A stretch of DNA of 7,921 nucleotides, taken from a bacterium (Candidatus Torokbacteria) CG_4_10_14_0_2_um_filter_35_8. Its GTDB lineage: Bacteria > Patescibacteriota > GCA-2792135. The stretch covers positions 1-7,921 of the forward strand of contig PFNU01000036.1 of the NCBI GenBank assembly GCA_002792135.1. Reading direction: 5' to 3'. The notes beneath the pieces are model-generated. The model had not been told where the DNA came from. It saw nothing but the letters and a program-made list of their open reading frames with translations, and made no database searches. A program made the position numbers and the translations under genes. Below are positions 5,807-7,921 of this stretch, one piece after another; the first letter of the stretch is position 1; each line of letters opens with the position of its first letter.

Positions 5807-5868
5807 TAGCAGGCCGGACTTTAGTCCGGCTTAAGTTAGCTATCGGCCGACTAAAGTCGGCCTTGCTA
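5807..5868. repeat. Composite inverted repeat made of two hairpins
   Basis: The first hairpin is GCCGGAC-TTTA-GTCCGGC (5813-5830). The second is GGCCGAC-TAAA-GTCGGCC (5845-5862). Both stems are perfect 7-bp. The second is nearly the reverse complement of the first, and the element is bounded by TAGCA (5807-5811) and TGCTA (5864-5868). The whole 62 nt can therefore fold either as two small hairpins or as one large imperfect one. Its GC content contrasts with the AT-rich flanks. No T-run follows on either strand, and it lies between divergent genes, so it is not their terminator. It looks like a REP-like dispersed palindromic element, and would lie in the tyrS leader if the promoter at 5893-5921 is used. 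Confidence 0.75.
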
Positions 5869-5892
5869 TATTTATTATTAATTCTTTTCTTA

Positions 5893-5921
5893 AGGATATG
5901 TTAAAAAACGCTATTAAGCAA
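5893..5921 (-). promoter_or_regulatory. Possible tyrS promoter
   Basis: On the minus strand TTGCTT (5921-5916) and TATCCT (5898-5893) are 17 nt apart. Transcription would start near 5886 and give a leader of about 118 nt containing the double-hairpin repeat. The boxes are only moderate matches, and other AT-rich alternatives exist. Confidence 0.35.
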
Positions 5922-5990
5922 GATTACTCCTAAATTTTACAAAAGCTCCATATCTTCTTAACATTAGATTTAGATTGTGATAGATTAAAG

Positions 5991-6019
5991 TTACAAAATA
6001 CTGTAATTTGTATTATAAT
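5991..6019 (+). promoter_or_regulatory. Sigma70-type promoter for the PBP gene
   Basis: TTACAA (5991-5996) is followed after 17 nt by a perfect TATAAT (6014-6019). It faces the PBP gene and would give a leader of about 140 nt that includes repeat copy 2. Confidence 0.7.
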
Positions 6020-6067
6020 ATATAAAGTAAGACTTTTGCGTTCTTTGATATCTACTTTAATTTTTAG

Positions 6068-6149
6068 TTTTTCAGCCCGAGGCTGATCCGCCGAAGTCCG
6101 ACAAAGTCCGCTGGAGCCCGAAGACAAAGGTGGAAGACAAAGGCGGAAC
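6068..6149 (+). repeat. Intergenic repeat, copy 2, upstream of the PBP gene
   Basis: The left 25 nt (6068-6092) match copy 1 at 632-656 in 22 of 25 positions. Here CAGCC/GGCTG (6073-6077 and 6081-6085) forms a perfect 5-bp stem with a CGA loop. TCCGCC (6087-6092) pairs exactly with GGCGGA (6142-6147), closing a larger stem around an imperfect GC-rich interior. That interior holds two AAGTCCG units and a 13-nt tandem duplication, GAAGACAAAGG(T/C)GG, at 6120-6132 and 6133-6145. The element ends in GGAAC 16 nt before the PBP start codon. It was found twice in this window, both times in the same orientation relative to the downstream gene. Confidence 0.7.
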
Positions 6150-6165
6150 ACTTTACGCTTCTAAC

Positions 6166-7921
6166 ATGCCAAAAAGACGAAAACTAAAAAACAAACTAAG
6201 AATTATAAAAAAGAAGGGTCTTTTGGGATATATGGAAAATAGCAAGAAGCAGGCTAAAAGAGCAGGAAAAGGAAAAAGAAAGAGGAAATTTTGGAGAAAG
6301 GCTTTAAAAGCTGCCTTAATAGTAGGAGTTATCCTATTCTTCTTAGGATCTGTAGCTTTCGTCGGTGCTTTTATCTACTTTTCTCGAGATTTACCTTCCC
6401 CTGATAAAATTAATGCCCGCACTGTTGCTCAAAGTACTAAGATTTATGATCGCACAGGTACAGTTCTCTTGTATGAAGCATTTGGGGATGAGAAACGTAC
6501 CATGCTTTCTATCGATAAAATGGGGGACAATGTTAAATATGCTAGCATTGCTGCAGAAGATAAGACTTTTTACTCTCATCCTGGTTTTAGTGTTAGGGGA
6601 ATAGTTAGGGCGTTTTGGAAGGCTATTCGTGGCCAGAGAATGGAGGGAGGCTCTACTATTACCCAGCAGTTTATCAAGAATTCTATTTTGACCTCTGAGA
6701 GAACAGTAACCCGTAAGGTAAAAGAACTGATTTTGGCAATAGAAATGGAAAGGAAATTTTCTAAAGACGAAATTCTTCAGATGTATCTCAATGAAATAGC
6801 TTATGGCTCTAATGCTTATGGAATAGAAGCAGCAGCAGAAACTTTTTTCGGAAAGCATGCTAAAGACTTAACTGTCTCAGAGGCTGCATTGCTTGCTGCT
6901 CTTCCCAATCGTCCTACTTATCTTTCGCCATATGGAGTACATACTGATGATCTAAAGAGAAGGCAAGATTGGATTATTGATACTATGAAAGAATTGGGTC
7001 ACGTTTCACAAGAAGAAGCAGAGAAAGCAAAGCAAGAAGAATGGAACATACAGCCTTATCAAGAAAACATCAGAGCTCCTCACTTTGTAATGTATGTTTT
7101 GGAATACTTAGCAGATAAATATGGAGAAAAAGAAGTGCGAGAAAGCGGCTTTACAGTAATTACTACTATTGATCTTACAAAGCAAAATCTTGCTGAAAGC
7201 TTAGTTAAAAAATATGTAAAGATTAATAGAACAAAATATCGTGCCAATAACGCTGCCCTAGTTGCCATTGATCCTAAGACGGGTCAGATACTAACTATGG
7301 TAGGATCTTATGATTACTTTGATAGAAAAAACGATGGTAATGTTAATGTGGCAACACGCCTTAGACAACCAGGATCTTCTTTTAAGCCCATTGCTTATGC
7401 TAAAGCTTTTGAAAAGGGATTTACTCCCAATACTTTACTTTATGATTTAAATACGGATTTTGGGGGAGGCTACAAACCTAAAAATTATGATAAATCACAG
7501 CATGGTCCTGTGACCATGAGACAATCTCTTGCAATGTCTCTCAATATTAATGCAGTGAAAACTCTATACCTTGCTGGAATTGATGATACTATTGAACTTT
7601 CTCAGAAAATGGGAATTACGACTTTAGAGAAAGGGAAATTTGGTCTTGCTCTAGTTTTAGGAGGTGGGGAGGTAAAACTTCTTGATGAAACCGCGGCATT
7701 TTCCGTTTTTGCAAATGATGGCCTAAAGCAAAAGAAAACCCCAATTCTTAAAATTACTGATAGTAATGGGAAAGTTATAGAGGAGTTTAAGCAAGGAAAA
7801 GGGGAACAGGTTTTAGGCAAAGAAGTAGCAAGAAATATTAATAGTATTCTTTCTGATAATGAAGCAAGATCTCCGGTTTTTGGATCAAAATCTTCTCTAT
7901 ATCTTGGCTCTCGTCCTGCTG
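6166..7921 (+). CDS. mrcA: Class A penicillin-binding protein (PBP1A), 3' truncated
   Basis: This bifunctional peptidoglycan synthase acts outside the membrane: a GT51 glycosyltransferase polymerises lipid II and a transpeptidase cross-links the peptides. The window holds 585 codons and the frame runs off the end. The first 48 residues are strongly basic and cytoplasmic; a membrane helix follows (about 49-72). GT51 motifs are AAEDKTFYSHPG (catalytic Glu131), EGGSTITQQ (160-168), and AIEMERKFSKDEILQMYLN (second conserved Glu at 193 or 195). The transpeptidase has RQPGSSFKP (Ser404, Lys407 as SxxK) and SLN (458-460). The KTG motif is not in the window; the sequence stops at LGSRPA, just where KTG is expected to follow. 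ATG 6166 is chosen; an in-frame GTG at 6130 lies in the repeat, and ATG 6232 would remove part of the basic tail. No Shine-Dalgarno is visible. Confidence 0.95.
   Translation, partial: MPKRRKLKNKLRIIKKKGLLGYMENSKKQAKRAGKGKRKRKFWRKALKAALIVGVILFFLGSVAFVGAFIYFSRDLPSPDKINARTVAQSTKIYDRTGTVLLYEAFGDEKRTMLSIDKMGDNVKYASIAAEDKTFYSHPGFSVRGIVRAFWKAIRGQRMEGGSTITQQFIKNSILTSERTVTRKVKELILAIEMERKFSKDEILQMYLNEIAYGSNAYGIEAAAETFFGKHAKDLTVSEAALLAALPNRPTYLSPYGVHTDDLKRRQDWIIDTMKELGHVSQEEAEKAKQEEWNIQPYQENIRAPHFVMYVLEYLADKYGEKEVRESGFTVITTIDLTKQNLAESLVKKYVKINRTKYRANNAALVAIDPKTGQILTMVGSYDYFDRKNDGNVNVATRLRQPGSSFKPIAYAKAFEKGFTPNTLLYDLNTDFGGGYKPKNYDKSQHGPVTMRQSLAMSLNINAVKTLYLAGIDDTIELSQKMGITTLEKGKFGLALVLGGGEVKLLDETAAFSVFANDGLKQKKTPILKITDSNGKVIEEFKQGKGEQVLGKEVARNINSILSDNEARSPVFGSKSSLYLGSRPA

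Larger units (their letters stand above)
5768..6165. other. Divergent intergenic region between tyrS and the PBP gene
   Basis: This 398-nt gap separates two genes that point away from each other. From the tyrS side it holds the composite double-hairpin repeat (5807-5868), a possible minus-strand promoter (5893-5921), an AT-rich stretch with nothing recognisable (about 5922-5990), a strong plus-strand promoter (5991-6019), and copy 2 of the 25-nt repeat with its GC-rich tail (6068-6149). I see no tRNA, small RNA with known features or protein gene in it. Confidence 0.7.

Noticed and set aside
5768..6000. T-box leader for tyrS
   Set aside because: No T-box consensus (AGGGTGGNACCGCG) or antiterminator/terminator pair is visible on the minus strand.
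6036..6063. Second promoter TTGCGT-16-TAATTT before the PBP gene
   Set aside because: The -10 box is poor and the spacing short; the TTACAA-17-TATAAT promoter upstream is much better.
6391..6858. A 155-residue frame on the minus strand
   Set aside because: It lies antisense to the GT51 domain of the PBP gene, whose motifs are intact; the antisense peptide shows no domain or signal.

Overview
The window is AT-rich bacterial DNA with short intergenic gaps, standard stop codons (TAA, TAG and TGA all used) and almost no Shine-Dalgarno sequences. The proteins (a 520-residue GT5 glycogen/starch synthase, a TyrZ-type tyrosyl-tRNA synthetase, a class A penicillin-binding protein with a very basic N-terminus, and lineage-specific membrane proteins) look most like those of Candidate Phyla Radiation (Patescibacteria) genomes, perhaps a Microgenomates-type lineage. 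That placement rests on protein style alone, with no marker gene.

Layout, left to right. (1) 1-489 (+): 3' part of a P-loop nucleoside/nucleotide kinase-like gene. (2) 486-703: a repeat-rich gap with 7-bp tandem arrays in inverted orientation, then copy 1 of a 25-nt repeat that recurs near 6068. (3) 704-2266 (+): glgA. (4) 2267-2580: a perfect 29-nt palindrome, a rho-independent terminator, a strong sigma70-type promoter and a 170-nt leader that could fold. (5) 2581-3834 (+): a two-segment membrane protein that joins a Wzz/chain-length-regulator-like N-terminus to a C-terminal DUF218 (YdcF/SanA/ElyC) domain. (6) 3961-4527 (-): a small exported protein with a PsbP-like domain, lying 28 nt downstream of tyrS in a probable operon. 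(7) 4556-5767 (-): tyrS. (8) 5768-6165: a divergent promoter region with a composite double-hairpin repeat, promoters for both directions and copy 2 of the repeat. (9) 6166 to window end (+): class A PBP (GT51 plus transpeptidase), cut off just before the expected KTG motif.

No CRISPR array, transposase, toxin-antitoxin pair or obvious defence locus is present. Several genes concern the cell envelope or polysaccharide: PBP1A, the Wzz-like/DUF218 protein, GlgA as a sugar polymer synthase, and the exported protein. They are not one operon. The most unusual items are the Wzz-like/DUF218 fusion with its promoter and structured leader, and the set of distinct intergenic repeat families. One of those families sits at nearly the same distance (15-16 nt) upstream of two start codons that lack a Shine-Dalgarno.
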